64,000 bases of DNA. It comes from Emticicia oligotrophica DSM 17448 (GTDB lineage: Bacteria; Bacteroidota; Bacteroidia; Cytophagales; Spirosomataceae). The stretch is from the NCBI RefSeq assembly GCF_000263195.1, contig NC_018748.1, positions 3,348,001 through 3,412,000 of the forward strand. The letters are read 5' to 3'. Numbering within the stretch: the first letter of the stretch is position 1; every line of letters begins with the position of its first letter. The position numbers and the translations under genes are program-made. The notes under the pieces were generated by a model. It did not search any database, was not told the DNA's origin, and saw only the letters and a list, made by a program, of their open reading frames with translations. Below are positions 25,794 to 34,723 of this stretch, one piece after another.

Positions 25794-26636
25794 CTAATCA
25801 TCAAGTTTGAAAAAGACAGGAATGGTGAATTTAACTCTTACGTTTCTTCCATTTTGCTTTCCTGCAATCCATTTTGGCATGAGTTTTACCACACGGATGG
25901 CTTCTTCATCACAACCAAATCCAATACCTTTCATGGTCTCAATGTCGGTAATACTACCATCTTTTTCAACAATAAAACTCAAAAATACTTTGCCTTGAAT
26001 ATTTGCACGTTGAGCCGCAGATGGGTACTTCAGATTTTTACTCAAAAACTTATACATTTCACTGTTTCCACCTATAAATGAAGGCTGAACCTCAACCGTA
26101 AGAAATGCAGTATTATCTTCTTCTGGAAGCTCAATAATTGCTTTTTCGGTAGTTTTTATTTCAGTTGGAGGAGCCGCCGCAATTTCATCTGTTTCTACGC
26201 CATCTTGTGTTTTATTACTAATAATGGCATTTTCCATTGAATTATAGTCAGGAGGAGGTATTTCATTATCAGTTTCTTCAACAACTTCTGGTACTAAAAA
26301 GGCAATACTTTTTACTTGCTCAACTGGCTTTGGTGGTTCTTCTTCCTTCGGTTTTTCTAGTGCTGGTAATGGTTCATCTGGAAGTCTTTGAGCATTCAGG
26401 TCGACTGTTACTATATCCTCTGTTTTGTCTTTTTGGCGGGCAAAAATAAAGTTTGTAAGCAACATTAACCCGAAACAACCAACGCCAATAAATAATGCAC
26501 GATTAAGGTTTTGGGAGTAATTCGTACGAATCTCGTAGGCTCCATAATCTTTGTTTCGTTGTTCAAAAACTATATCATCAAGTGTGCTAGGTACGAGGGT
26601 AGCAATAGAGGCTTCCCCATGAGTGTGAGATTTCAT
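25794..26636 (-). CDS. TonB-family energy transducer
   Basis: 280 residues. The cytoplasmic N-terminus has the Bacteroidota TonB signature LDDIVFEQRNKDYGAYEIR; residues about 48-64 form the membrane helix; about 85-125 are Pro/Glu-rich and span the periplasm. The C-terminal TonB domain (about 190-280) contains YPSAAQRANIQGKVFLSFIVEKDGS and the IPVFF end. It couples the proton-motive force (with ExbB/ExbD, not in this window) to outer-membrane receptors. Own terminator downstream. Confidence 0.92.
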   Translation of the reverse strand: MKSHTHGEASIATLVPSTLDDIVFEQRNKDYGAYEIRTNYSQNLNRALFIGVGCFGLMLLTNFIFARQKDKTEDIVTVDLNAQRLPDEPLPALEKPKEEEPPKPVEQVKSIAFLVPEVVEETDNEIPPPDYNSMENAIISNKTQDGVETDEIAAAPPTEIKTTEKAIIELPEEDNTAFLTVEVQPSFIGGNSEMYKFLSKNLKYPSAAQRANIQGKVFLSFIVEKDGSITDIETMKGIGFGCDEEAIRVVKLMPKWIAGKQNGRNVRVKFTIPVFFKLDD

Positions 26637-26831
26637 GATTTTGAAAGTTTAAGTTGAACATTTGTAGTTTTACTGGACTACATTGCAATGTTAAGCAATA
26701 TTTTTGAACTGTGCAAGGAAAGGTAAATAAATATTTAGACAAGTGTTTAAATATTTATTTGTTGTAATAAAAAAGGGCACAATTGCTATAATAATTAACG
26801 AATTGAGCCCTTTTAATGGAAGTAAGTATGT

Positions 26832-27608
26832 CTATAAACTATCATAAAAAGCCAATACCTTGGCTATGTCAATATCGTTTTTGAATGAAAGGTTTTCTTT
26901 CTTGATATATTCTTCAACTTGTGCCTTTTTGTCTTCCAAGGCATCAATTACGGAACCTTTTTTTAATCTTACTTTTACTAAAGAATTATCAGCTTTACGA
27001 ATAAAGTATTGAGAGTTGTCAATGTATGAATCATAGCGGCGGTCGGAACTATATCCACCCTGATAATTAGCTTTCAGAACATTCTTACTTACATATTTGA
27101 GTAAAGATGATTTGTTTTTATAAAGTACCATTAAAAAGCAGACTGGTACAGTTCCTCCGTCGGCTTTTAAATTTTCAACCTTTACAAAAGGATAATTAAT
27201 GCTTTTGGCTGCATCATTGATGGTAAAAGCGGTAATCTGATTAGGGAAAATAATGATAGAATCGCCTTGCGGACGCTTCATCATAAGCTCTTTGGTATGA
27301 GTATTATACTTGAGTAAATGTGTTTTCGTGCCTGTACTTCCATTTATGAATAAAAGCGTTCCAGTGAGCCATTCGTCAATAAAATAGGGGGTTCCTTGCA
27401 TTCCTTCATAACGAAGATCATAAGTTCTGACTACGCCAGTTCCACCGCCCATTTCTTCATTTTTTTGCAAAGAATTATATATCATGGCCGATTGAATTGA
27501 AACATCGGGTTGATTATTATTGGTATTTGATTGCTTTTTTTCTTCGGTTTTATTTTGGGCTAATACCTTTGAAGAAAGGAGAATAATAAAGAAAATTACT
27601 TTTTTCAT
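26832..27608 (-). CDS. secreted protein of unknown function
   Basis: 258 residues from ATG 27608, which begins a signal peptide (MKKVIFFIILLSSKVLAQ); upstream in-frame codons to 27692 are not used. After a Lys/Glu/Asn-rich linker the mature part has YDLRYEGMQGTPYFIDEW, FINGSTGTKTHLLKYN and a lysine-rich helical end (EEYIKKENLSFKNDIDIAKVLAFYDSL). Such 200-260-residue secreted proteins are common in Bacteroidota without a known role. Divergent from the Crp/Fnr gene. Confidence 0.6.
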   Translation of the reverse strand: MKKVIFFIILLSSKVLAQNKTEEKKQSNTNNNQPDVSIQSAMIYNSLQKNEEMGGGTGVVRTYDLRYEGMQGTPYFIDEWLTGTLLFINGSTGTKTHLLKYNTHTKELMMKRPQGDSIIIFPNQITAFTINDAAKSINYPFVKVENLKADGGTVPVCFLMVLYKNKSSLLKYVSKNVLKANYQGGYSSDRRYDSYIDNSQYFIRKADNSLVKVRLKKGSVIDALEDKKAQVEEYIKKENLSFKNDIDIAKVLAFYDSL

Positions 27609-27807
27609 CAGTTTAGGTTTGTTTTCTAGGTAAAGATAATTACAAAAAAATATAATACATTTAGGTCTTAAACGAATGTAGTTGTATTCCAAGTTTTAAA
27701 CGCAATATTGATTCATTTGTTTTGTTGCTTTCATACTTACACAAATAATGAACAATTGAAACTTACTAAAATAAAACGGAGTTGTTTAAGCCAAAGCACT
27801 TTAATAA

Positions 27808-28458
27808 ATGTTTGTAACAACCATGACTTTAGACTTAAAATTCTTGCGAGAAAAATTCGGGACAATGTTTGAGGTGGGCCTCTTACAGGAAATTATAGAA
27901 TATGGTAATTATATGAAGGTTGAAGAAGGATACATACTGATGCGTCCTGGAGGATTTATTCGTTCGGTACCGATTTTGTTGAGTGGTTCAGTAAAAATAG
28001 TAAGAGCCGATGCAGATGGTAAGGAAGCATTATTGTATTATTTAGGTGAAAAAGATTCATGTGCCATGTCGCTGACCTGTTGTTTAAATAGCCGTCAAAG
28101 TGAAATTAGTGCCATCGCCGATTCTCCAACTGAATTTATTTCTTTACCAGTACAGAAAATAGAAGAATGGATGTCGAAATATTCTTCTTGGAAAGAATTT
28201 GTGTTTATGACCTACCAAAGAAGATTCGATGATTTGCTCACGGCCATAGACCAAATTGCTTTCATGAAATTAGATGAGCGATTGATAAATTTATTGAAAA
28301 AGAAATCGGCCCAATGTAATTGTAATACATTTAACGTAACGCACGAAGAATTGGCCAATGAATTATCAACCTCAAGAGAGGTAATCTCAAGATTATTGAA
28401 ACAACTCGAACGCCTTGATAAAGTCAAATTATCCAGAAATAAAGTTGAGTTGGTATAA
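27808..28458 (+). CDS. Crp/Fnr-family transcription regulator of the sulfur cluster (predicted)
   Basis: 216 residues (ATG 27823 is an alternative). About 15-125 is the cyclic-nucleotide-binding-like beta-roll; about 128-150 the dimer helix; about 155-216 a winged helix-turn-helix. The recognition helix STSREVISRLLKQLE has Arg190, Glu191 and Arg195 with the spacing of the CRP residues that read a TGTGA half-site, agreeing with the TGTAAC/GTGAC half-sites of five boxes downstream. Cysteines 85, 91, 92, 170 and 172 could sense sulfur species or bind a cofactor (inference). The first box lies 73 nt after its stop. Confidence 0.85.
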   Translation: MFVTTMTLDLKFLREKFGTMFEVGLLQEIIEYGNYMKVEEGYILMRPGGFIRSVPILLSGSVKIVRADADGKEALLYYLGEKDSCAMSLTCCLNSRQSEISAIADSPTEFISLPVQKIEEWMSKYSSWKEFVFMTYQRRFDDLLTAIDQIAFMKLDERLINLLKKKSAQCNCNTFNVTHEELANELSTSREVISRLLKQLERLDKVKLSRNKVELV

Positions 28459-28530
28459 TTTATCGAAATGATGCTACAAATCATATCTTTTTTCTAAAAC
28501 ATAGTCCAGAATCATATTTTTTCTGGGCTA

Positions 28531-28575
28531 TGTAACAATTATCACGGAATACCCCTTCACTAAAAAATACTTTTG
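28531..28575 (+). promoter_or_regulatory. Crp/Fnr box 1 and promoter (tauE, cstB-like)
   Basis: TGTAACAATTATCACGG at 28531-28547, -7 element TACTTTTG at 28568-28575. Box start to -7 start is 37 bp. No TTG at the normal -33 position, which suits an activator-dependent promoter. Confidence 0.75.
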
Positions 28576-28602
28576 TAGTGTAAATAACAAAATCACTACA
28601 AA

Positions 28603-29409
28603 ATGAACTCTACAGAAATATTTGGTTTTTCGGCATCAATCCTAATCGGTGTTAGCTTAGGTCTTATAGGCGGCGGCGGGAGTATTCTCACATTGCCCGT
28701 ATTAGTGTATCTGCTTCATATAAGTCCAGTTACCTCAACCGCTTATTCTTTGTTTGTCGTTGGGACTACATCGTTGGTTGGGTCGACGAGTTTTATGCGT
28801 AAATCGCTTGTAAATTATCGTGCGGCTGTTGTGTTTGCCATTCCTTCATTTACAACTGTTTTTTTAACTCGCAAATATTTAGTACCTGCCATTCCCGACC
28901 CAATTATTAGTTTTTCGGGTGTTGAAGTATCAAAAAATGTAGGTATTATGGTGTTTTTTGCTCTGATTATGTTAGCGGCATCTTATTCAATGATTAAAAG
29001 CAAAAAGGAAGAAAGTGCGAATGAAACGGGAGAACTGAAATTCAATTATCTAATGATTGCCCTTGAGGGTGGTGTTGTTGGAATTCTAACAGGAATCGTT
29101 GGAGCAGGTGGTGGATTTTTGATTATTCCTGCTTTGGTTTTATTTGCTCGTTTGCCCATGAAAATGGCGGTTGGAACTTCATTATTAATCATTGCTGCTA
29201 AATCTCTCATTGGCTTTGTTGGTGATTTATCGAATATGGAAGTAGATTGGAAATTTCTTATCTCATTTACTGCCCTTTCGGTTGTCGGCATCTTTTTAGG
29301 CTCGTATTTATCGAAATTCGTTCCGGGCGAAAAACTTAAAAAATCATTCGGTTGGTTTGTGCTCGTCATGGGTATTTATATCATATCAAAAGAAATCTTT
29401 TTCAAATAA
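28603..29409 (+). CDS. TauE/SafE-family sulfite/organosulfonate exporter
   Basis: 268 residues with about eight membrane helices in two related halves, each opening with a glycine-rich loop: LIGVSLGLIGGGGSIL (N half) and VVGILTGIVGAGGGFLI (C half), the TauE signature. Members export sulfite, sulfoacetate or related anions, or act in sulfur-compound uptake. It is first in a two-gene unit with the persulfide dioxygenase, whose product is sulfite, so sulfite export is a good inference. Confidence 0.9.
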   Translation: MNSTEIFGFSASILIGVSLGLIGGGGSILTLPVLVYLLHISPVTSTAYSLFVVGTTSLVGSTSFMRKSLVNYRAAVVFAIPSFTTVFLTRKYLVPAIPDPIISFSGVEVSKNVGIMVFFALIMLAASYSMIKSKKEESANETGELKFNYLMIALEGGVVGILTGIVGAGGGFLIIPALVLFARLPMKMAVGTSLLIIAAKSLIGFVGDLSNMEVDWKFLISFTALSVVGIFLGSYLSKFVPGEKLKKSFGWFVLVMGIYIISKEIFFK

Positions 29410-29444
29410 TAAATCTTCGAATCAAAATTAAACTATAAGAAATC

Positions 29445-30860
29445 ATGTTTTTTCAACACGTATATGACAAATCATTGGCTCAAGCGAGCTACTTTATTGG
29501 CTGCCAAAAAGCTGGTGTTGCCCTTGTAATCGACCCGAAAAGAGATATTGATACCTATCTCGAAATTGCCAAGCAAAATAATATGAAAATTACCCACGTG
29601 ACAGAAACGCACATTCATGCTGATTTTCTTTCTGGGGCAAGAGAATTGGCTGCGGTTACGGGTGCTCAACTCTACTTATCAGATGAAGGTGGTGAAGGAT
29701 GGGAATATGAGTTTGAACACGTTGGGCTAAAAGATGGCAGTATTTTTTATGTTGGAAACTTAAAACTAGAAGTTTTACATACACCGGGGCATACGCCAGA
29801 AAGTATTAGCTTCTTACTTACTGACCAACCTGCAAGCCCAGAGCCAGTGATGTTGTTTACAGGCGATTTTGTTTTTGTAGGAGATGTTGGTCGCCCTGAT
29901 TTATTAGAAAAAGCCGCAGGTGTGGCGGGTACAAAAGAAGCAGGTGCTTTAGAAATGTATAAATCAATTCAGCGTTTCAATGCCTTACCCGATTTCTTGC
30001 AAGTTTGGCCAGGACACGGAGCTGGTTCGGCATGTGGAAAAGCATTAGGTGCAGTGCCAAGTTCGACAGTTGGATATGAGAAAATCAGAAACTGGGCATT
30101 CCAGTATGAAGATAATAAAGATGGATTTGTACAGTACCTACTAGCTGACCAACCTGAACCACCAAAGTATTTTGCCATGATGAAGCACTTGAATAAAGTT
30201 GCTCGTCCGCTACTGACAGAAGTACCACAACAGAAAAAGTTAAGTGCAGAAGAAGTAAAGGATGCAATGGCAAAAGGTGTAAAACTCATAGATACACGTA
30301 ATAAGATTGATTTTGCTGCTGGCTACGTACCTGGTAGTATCAATATTCAAGGAAACAATTCTTTTGCTACTTGGATGGGTTGGTTTGTGAACTACGAAGA
30401 GCAATTTATGTTGGTAGCTTCGGAGTCCCAAATTGAAGACCTTACCCGTAAATTAATGCGTATAGGTTTAGATAACGTTTTGGGGTATATTACAGATGTT
30501 GGCAATTTAGGGCTTGAACTTCAAAAAAGTGATGTCATCGGAATGGATGAGTTTAAGACCTATTTAGACCGTGAAGATACCCAAATAATTGATTTGAGAG
30601 GTGTTGCCGAATACAATACAGGCCACATACAAGGTGCAGAAAATGTATTTATTGGTACAATTCTACAAAATCTTGATAAAATAAGTAAAGACAAACAAAT
30701 TGTTATTCATTGTCAAGGTGGAGATAGAGCCGCAATCGGTCATTCAGTGCTTGAAAGAGCGGGCTTTAAAAATATCAAAAATTATTCTGCAGGTATGAAT
30801 GAATGGGTGAATAAAGGTAATCCAGTAGGAACTTCAGTTGCTGAAGCCATAGCTCAGTAA
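29445..30860 (+). CDS. CstB-like persulfide dioxygenase with pseudo-rhodanese and rhodanese domains
   Basis: 471 residues. Residues 1-240 are a metallo-beta-lactamase-fold persulfide dioxygenase: THIHAD (His56, His58, Asp60), HTPGHTPES (His116) and TGDFVFVGDVGRP (Asp141) give the ETHE1-type iron ligands. About 260-355 is a rhodanese domain without a catalytic Cys (FMLVASESQ). About 365-465 is an active rhodanese with Cys423 in VIHCQGGDRA. This three-domain order is that of Staphylococcus CstB, which oxidises low-molecular-weight persulfides to sulfite and thiosulfate. It lies 36 nt after tauE under Crp/Fnr box 1. Confidence 0.9.
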   Translation: MFFQHVYDKSLAQASYFIGCQKAGVALVIDPKRDIDTYLEIAKQNNMKITHVTETHIHADFLSGARELAAVTGAQLYLSDEGGEGWEYEFEHVGLKDGSIFYVGNLKLEVLHTPGHTPESISFLLTDQPASPEPVMLFTGDFVFVGDVGRPDLLEKAAGVAGTKEAGALEMYKSIQRFNALPDFLQVWPGHGAGSACGKALGAVPSSTVGYEKIRNWAFQYEDNKDGFVQYLLADQPEPPKYFAMMKHLNKVARPLLTEVPQQKKLSAEEVKDAMAKGVKLIDTRNKIDFAAGYVPGSINIQGNNSFATWMGWFVNYEEQFMLVASESQIEDLTRKLMRIGLDNVLGYITDVGNLGLELQKSDVIGMDEFKTYLDREDTQIIDLRGVAEYNTGHIQGAENVFIGTILQNLDKISKDKQIVIHCQGGDRAAIGHSVLERAGFKNIKNYSAGMNEWVNKGNPVGTSVAEAIAQ

Positions 30861-30878
30861 ATTGTTTGAGGTTGTGGT

Positions 30879-30928
30879 GCGGAACTTCAGATGCTTAGTT
30901 CCGCAACTTCATTCGTGGAGTTTCCACG
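30879..30928. repeat. two small hairpins after the CstB-like gene
   Basis: GCGGAACT/AGTTCCGC (30879-30904) and CGTGGA/TCCACG (30914-30928). Neither has a long T run; they may help to end or stabilise the transcript. Confidence 0.4.
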
Positions 30929-31014
30929 TTTAATTAGTGTAAAAATAATTATTGCTTTAGCAAAACTTTGAATTTCAAATTTGTAAAGCAGTATTTTAGA
31001 GGTTTAGAGAATGT

Positions 31015-31044
31015 AAAAACACGAATTGATGATTCGTGTTTTTT
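31015..31044 (+). terminator. intrinsic terminator between boxes 1 and 2
   Basis: AAAAACACGAAT / ATTCGTGTTTTT, 12-bp perfect stem, 5-nt loop, T tail. It separates the tauE transcript from the rhodanese unit. Confidence 0.85.
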
Positions 31045-31096
31045 ATGATTGAGGTAATGAAAGCATAGATTGAAAAAAGTGAAAATATTTTCGGTA

Positions 31097-31141
31097 TGTA
31101 ACATTTGTCACTTTTTAGGCTTCTCAAATCGTCGATATTTG
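31097..31141 (+). promoter_or_regulatory. Crp/Fnr box 2 and promoter (rhodanese-thioredoxin unit)
   Basis: TGTAACATTTGTCACTT at 31097-31113, -7-like GATATTTG at 31134-31141. Spacing is again 37 bp. The -7 has G in place of the first T, as at box 5. Confidence 0.72.
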
Positions 31142-31173
31142 TTGTATAAATATTAAAAATACAATAAACGCAC

Positions 31174-31500
31174 ATGAACATGTTTGAATTTTTGAAACCT
31201 AAAAAAACGTATGAAAATGTATCTGCAACAGATTTTAGAAAGTTGATTTCTGAAAATCCAGATGCGATAATTCTTGATGTACGTACTCCTGCTGAATTTA
31301 GTCAAGGAGCGATTAAAGGGGCAGTAAATATGGATATTATGGAGGCTGATTTTGGTACTAAAGTAGCGAAACTCGATAAATCAAAAACATATTTAGTTTA
31401 CTGTAGAAGTGGAAATAGAAGCGGAAGTGCTTGCAGTTCAATGCGTACTGAAGGCTTTGATAAAGTTTATAATCTTGCAGGTGGTTTAATGAACTACTAA
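31174..31500 (+). CDS. single-domain rhodanese
   Basis: 108 residues, one rhodanese domain without an export signal, so cytoplasmic. The catalytic Cys77 is in VYCRSGNRSGSAC; ILDVRTPAEFSQGAIKGAVNMD is the usual early motif. It transfers sulfane sulfur between thiosulfate or persulfides and thiol acceptors. First gene of a four-gene unit with a DUF2892 protein, thioredoxin and methyltransferase; thioredoxin is a natural acceptor for the sulfur. Confidence 0.9.
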   Translation: MNMFEFLKPKKTYENVSATDFRKLISENPDAIILDVRTPAEFSQGAIKGAVNMDIMEADFGTKVAKLDKSKTYLVYCRSGNRSGSACSSMRTEGFDKVYNLAGGLMNY

Positions 31501-31515
31501 AATCTGATACAAACC

Positions 31516-31752
31516 ATGAAAAATTTAATAGTTGATTGGGATTTTCTAAGGTTACTCCGACTAGGTATAGGTTTATGGCTTGGTTTTCTGGCAATCGCTG
31601 AAAGTCAGTTGATTGTGGGAGTAATGGCAGCTTTATTTTTGCTCCAAGCCATTTTTAATATTGGTTGTGCAGGCGGTGCTTGCAATACGCCATGGATTCG
31701 TGCAAATCATAAGCATTTAATTAAAGAAGAAGTTTTTGAAGAAATTAAATAA
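31516..31752 (+). CDS. DUF2892-like small membrane protein
   Basis: 78 residues with two helices (about 10-28 and 32-50) and a cysteine pair in [12 protein letters not shown] at the second helix. DUF2892 proteins, like the YgaP membrane domain, are often fused to or encoded beside rhodaneses, as here (15 nt downstream). The cysteines may pass sulfur at the membrane (inference). Confidence 0.75.
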   Translation: MKNLIVDWDFLRLLRLGIGLWLGFLAIAESQLIVGVMAALFLLQAIFNIGCAGGACNTPWIRANHKHLIKEEVFEEIK

Positions 31753-31762
31753 TAAGTCCAAC

Positions 31763-32080
31763 ATGAATACGACAGAAAAAAAAGAAAGTTTTGCAGATAT
31801 CATTGGTGGTGATACACCAGTTTTAGTCGATTTTTTTGCTGAATGGTGCGGGCCATGTAAAATGATGTCTCCAATTTTACAAGACTTTGCTGCCGAAATG
31901 GGCAACCGAGTGAGAGTTCTCAAAGTAGATGTGGATAGAAATCCTGCACTTGCACAAAACTTCAGAATACAGGGCGTTCCGACTTTAATGCTTTTCAAAA
32001 ATGGCGAAGCTAAATGGCGTCAATCAGGAGTATTACAGAAAAAACAATTAGAACAAATAATTAATCAATTTGCTGGCTGA
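31763..32080 (+). CDS. thioredoxin
   Basis: 105 residues from ATG 31763 (the frame opens 27 nt earlier inside the upstream gene). Active site WCGPC in [15 protein letters not shown], cis-Pro in [13 protein letters not shown]. Cytoplasmic. In this unit it probably reduces rhodanese-bound sulfur. Overlaps the methyltransferase start by one base (TGATG). Confidence 0.93.
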   Translation: MNTTEKKESFADIIGGDTPVLVDFFAEWCGPCKMMSPILQDFAAEMGNRVRVLKVDVDRNPALAQNFRIQGVPTLMLFKNGEAKWRQSGVLQKKQLEQIINQFAG

Positions 32081-32679
32081 TGAAAGAATTTTGGGATGCT
32101 CGATATAACGAAGAAACTTTTGCTTATGGAATAAACCCCAATGAGTTTTTTAAGGAAAATATAGATAAACTCCCAGTTGGAAATATTCTCCTTCCTGCAG
32201 AAGGTGAAGGTCGAAATGCCGTTTATGCCGCCCGAAAAGGTTGGCAGGTAACGGCATTTGATTTTAGTGTTTCAGCAAAGATAAAGGCCATGAAATTGGC
32301 AGAAGAGCATGGTGTAAGTATTGATTTTAAAGTACTTGATGCCGCTAATTTCCAACCCGAGGCAAATATAAAATATGATGTGGTGGGACTTTTTTATGCC
32401 CATATTCCAGCGGAATTACGTTTGGAATTTCACCAAAAAATAGTTCAAATAGTTAAAAATTCGGGTTATGTTATATTCGAAGCATTCCATAAAAACCAAT
32501 TAAATTATCTCTCGGGGGGGCCAAAAGATGCTAAAATGTTATTTTCTAAAGAAGAATTAGAACAAGAGTTTGCGGGTTTAAAATTTCTTTCAATTGAAGA
32601 TAAAGTAATCAACTTAGATGAAGGTTTATACCATCAAGGCCAAGGATATGTACTCCGAATGATTGCTACTAAGGCCTAA
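32080..32679 (+). CDS. class I SAM-dependent methyltransferase (TehB/thiopurine-type)
   Basis: 199 residues. WDARYNEETFAYGINPNEFF at the N-terminus is typical of the TehB / thiopurine-methyltransferase-like group; the SAM loop is ILLPAEGEGRNAVYAARKGWQVTAFDFS (split here as LLPAEGEGRNAV and VTAFDFS). Relatives methylate chalcogen compounds such as tellurite, or thiols. In a sulfur operon, methylation of sulfide or a thiol is a reasonable inference. Translation is coupled to thioredoxin. Confidence 0.82.
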   Translation: MKEFWDARYNEETFAYGINPNEFFKENIDKLPVGNILLPAEGEGRNAVYAARKGWQVTAFDFSVSAKIKAMKLAEEHGVSIDFKVLDAANFQPEANIKYDVVGLFYAHIPAELRLEFHQKIVQIVKNSGYVIFEAFHKNQLNYLSGGPKDAKMLFSKEELEQEFAGLKFLSIEDKVINLDEGLYHQGQGYVLRMIATKA

Positions 32680-32740
32680 TGTAATTTTATTGTTTTTTAA
32701 ACTTAAATCGTCCCGAATTTAGAAAGAAATTTCACTCCTC

Positions 32741-32763
32741 ATCAGTTAAAACTGCCGGCAATG
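32741..32763. repeat. dispersed palindromic repeat, family A, copy 2
   Basis: ATCAGTTAAAACTGCCGGCAATG resembles 39283-39309 (CAGTTAAAACT core, CGGCAAT end). The rest of 32680-33126 is AT-rich and shows no gene I can support. Confidence 0.5.
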
Positions 32764-33126
32764 AATCAAATTTTATTATCATTCAAATAAATTCTTCATC
32801 GCATAATTATTTTTATTAGCTTTTAGTATAACCGTTTTCCTTTGGTGAAATGAACAAGTAGTTATTTGTCATTTTTTTGTTGAATGTATTCTACATGTTT
32901 GTCAATTTCTTTTTATTTTACAGATTACTTATTTTTAGAGCTAATTTTGGAATTACCCTATGTATTTGGTGTCACAATATCTTTGGCCTAAACTTTTCCT
33001 CAATAATCATCTATTAATCAAATAAGGCTTGCCCATTTCCGTATTTAATAAATCTGAAACAAGTTTGACAAAATGATCATATTCAAATCTACCCTTTAAA
33101 AGAAAAATCCAATTTTATCAATAATA

Positions 33127-33171
33127 TGTAACATTTGTTACACATATAGCCAATTGAACTAAATAACTTTG
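33127..33171 (+). promoter_or_regulatory. Crp/Fnr box 3 and promoter (tsdA-dsrE-soxB unit)
   Basis: TGTAACATTTGTTACAC at 33127-33143 is a perfect palindrome over TGTAAC and GTTACA. The -7 TAACTTTG is at 33164-33171, box-to--7 distance 37 bp, 29 nt before the ATG. Confidence 0.8.
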
Positions 33172-33199
33172 CTAGAACCGTAAAACACTTCGTATTAAA

Positions 33200-34264
33200 A
33201 TGTCTAAAATCGAACCTGAGAAAGTCACCGCAAGGCTTACTAAAATTTTGTATTTGTTGAGTATCTTGATGCCACTGGCTCTTATTTTTATTCTGAGCAT
33301 TGTTTACATTCAACTTTTTGGTTTTCCAGCCACTAAAACGAAAGAGGCCGAGGCTTCTCAAAAAGAGTTTGTAAAAATTGATAGTAATTTTGTTCAACTC
33401 TGGACGGCCCCATCGGAATGGCGTATGTCAAAACTCGACCCCGAGGAGCAAAAACTCATCAAGTATGGGAAAGAGCTCATTGCTCACACTGCTGATTATC
33501 TTGGCCCTAAAGGAAGCGTAAAACCTATTTCAAATGGTATGAATTGTCAAAATTGTCATTTGAATGCTGGTACACAGCCTTGGGGAAATAATTACTTTGC
33601 TGTTCAGGCCAATTATCCTAAATTCAGAGAGCGTTCAGGAACAGTTGAAAATCAAATCAAACGTGTAAATGATTGTTTTGAAAGGAGTCTCAACGGTAAG
33701 GCTCTTGATTCTACAAGTCGAGAGATGCGTGCAATTTTAGCTTATATCAAGTGGATAGGTTCTGATGTGCCTAAAAAGATAACCCCAAAAGGAGCGGGTA
33801 TTTTCAAACTTAAAGGTCTAAAAAGAGCAACAGACCCAGAAAAAGGTCGTATCGTTTACGAGCAAAAATGCCAAAGTTGCCATCAAGCAAATGGTGAAGG
33901 TATTTTAGCCGAAAATGGCAAAAATTATACCTATCCACCACTTTGGGGGCAACACAGCTATAACAACGGAGCAGGTTTATACAGAATTTCGAATTTTGCG
34001 GGCTATGTCAAATATAATATGCCTCTTGGTACAACCTACGAACGCCCACAACTGAGCGATGAAGAGGCTTGGGATGTTGCAGCTTTTGTAAATACGATGC
34101 CTCGACCTACCAAAGACCTTAGTAAAGATTGGCCAAGTATTGCAGGAAAACCTTTCGACCATCCTTTTGGCCCCTATACCGACCCTTTCTCGGAGCAACA
34201 ACACAAATATGGCCCATATAAGCCTATTAAAGAGTGGAAAGAAGCTCACAAATCAAAAAAATAA
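33200..34264 (+). CDS. TsdA-like dihaem cytochrome c (thiosulfate dehydrogenase family)
   Basis: 354 residues. One membrane anchor (about 16-40), then two cytochrome c domains with haem motifs C116-x-x-C-H120 (NCQNCH) and C224-x-x-C-H228 (KCQSCH). Cys159 in RVNDCFERSLNGK lies 39 residues after His120, as does the unusual Cys haem ligand of TsdA; NYPKFRERSGT and NMPLGTTY (Met ligand) also fit. TsdA joins two thiosulfates to tetrathionate, or the reverse. Periplasmic. First gene of a unit with dsrE-like and soxB-like genes. Confidence 0.85.
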   Translation: MSKIEPEKVTARLTKILYLLSILMPLALIFILSIVYIQLFGFPATKTKEAEASQKEFVKIDSNFVQLWTAPSEWRMSKLDPEEQKLIKYGKELIAHTADYLGPKGSVKPISNGMNCQNCHLNAGTQPWGNNYFAVQANYPKFRERSGTVENQIKRVNDCFERSLNGKALDSTSREMRAILAYIKWIGSDVPKKITPKGAGIFKLKGLKRATDPEKGRIVYEQKCQSCHQANGEGILAENGKNYTYPPLWGQHSYNNGAGLYRISNFAGYVKYNMPLGTTYERPQLSDEEAWDVAAFVNTMPRPTKDLSKDWPSIAGKPFDHPFGPYTDPFSEQQHKYGPYKPIKEWKEAHKSKK

Positions 34265-34287
34265 TCAAACCCCTAATTTATTTTACA

Positions 34288-34710
34288 ATGAAAATTTTTA
34301 AGTTCTTCGCACTTGTACTATTGGTTTCTTTGGCATCACAGTCTTATGCACAGAAAAAAACAAAAGAACACCGCATCGTTTTTCATCTTTCAACGCCTGA
34401 TACATTGGCTTATCGTGCACTAACTAAACAACTTACCAATGTATTGGCTGTATGGCCTACCGCAAAAATAGAAGTAGTAGTGCATAACAAAGGCTTGGGT
34501 ATGGTTTTGAAAGGGAAAAGTCAATTTGAGCCAGAAATTCAAAGCTTAGTTAATCAAGGTATTTCGTTTGCTGTTTGTGAAAACTCACTAAAACAACAAA
34601 AACTTACCAAAGAACAAATCTTTTCGCAAGCATCGTTTGTACCATCGGGTTTAGTCGAAATTGTTGAAAAACAAGAGGCGGGTTGGTCATATATCAAAGC
34701 AGGATTCTAA
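34288..34710 (+). CDS. periplasmic DsrE-family protein
   Basis: 140 residues from ATG 34288, with signal peptide (1-22, ending SYAQ). The alpha/beta DsrE-like domain contains IVFHLSTPDTLAYRAL, TAKIEVVVHNKGL and Cys97 in GISFAVCENSL, the position of the sulfur-carrying cysteine in this family. DsrE-like proteins pass sulfane sulfur. Export to the periplasm is uncommon among characterised relatives but fits a partner for TsdA and SoxB. Confidence 0.82.
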   Translation: MKIFKFFALVLLVSLASQSYAQKKTKEHRIVFHLSTPDTLAYRALTKQLTNVLAVWPTAKIEVVVHNKGLGMVLKGKSQFEPEIQSLVNQGISFAVCENSLKQQKLTKEQIFSQASFVPSGLVEIVEKQEAGWSYIKAGF

Positions 34711-34723
34711 AACACTTAATCTT

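Noticed and set aside
27795-27830. TTTGTAACAACC near the start of the Crp/Fnr gene as an autoregulatory box
   Set aside because: Only one half-site is present, it overlaps the start codon, and no -7 element is found 37 bp away.
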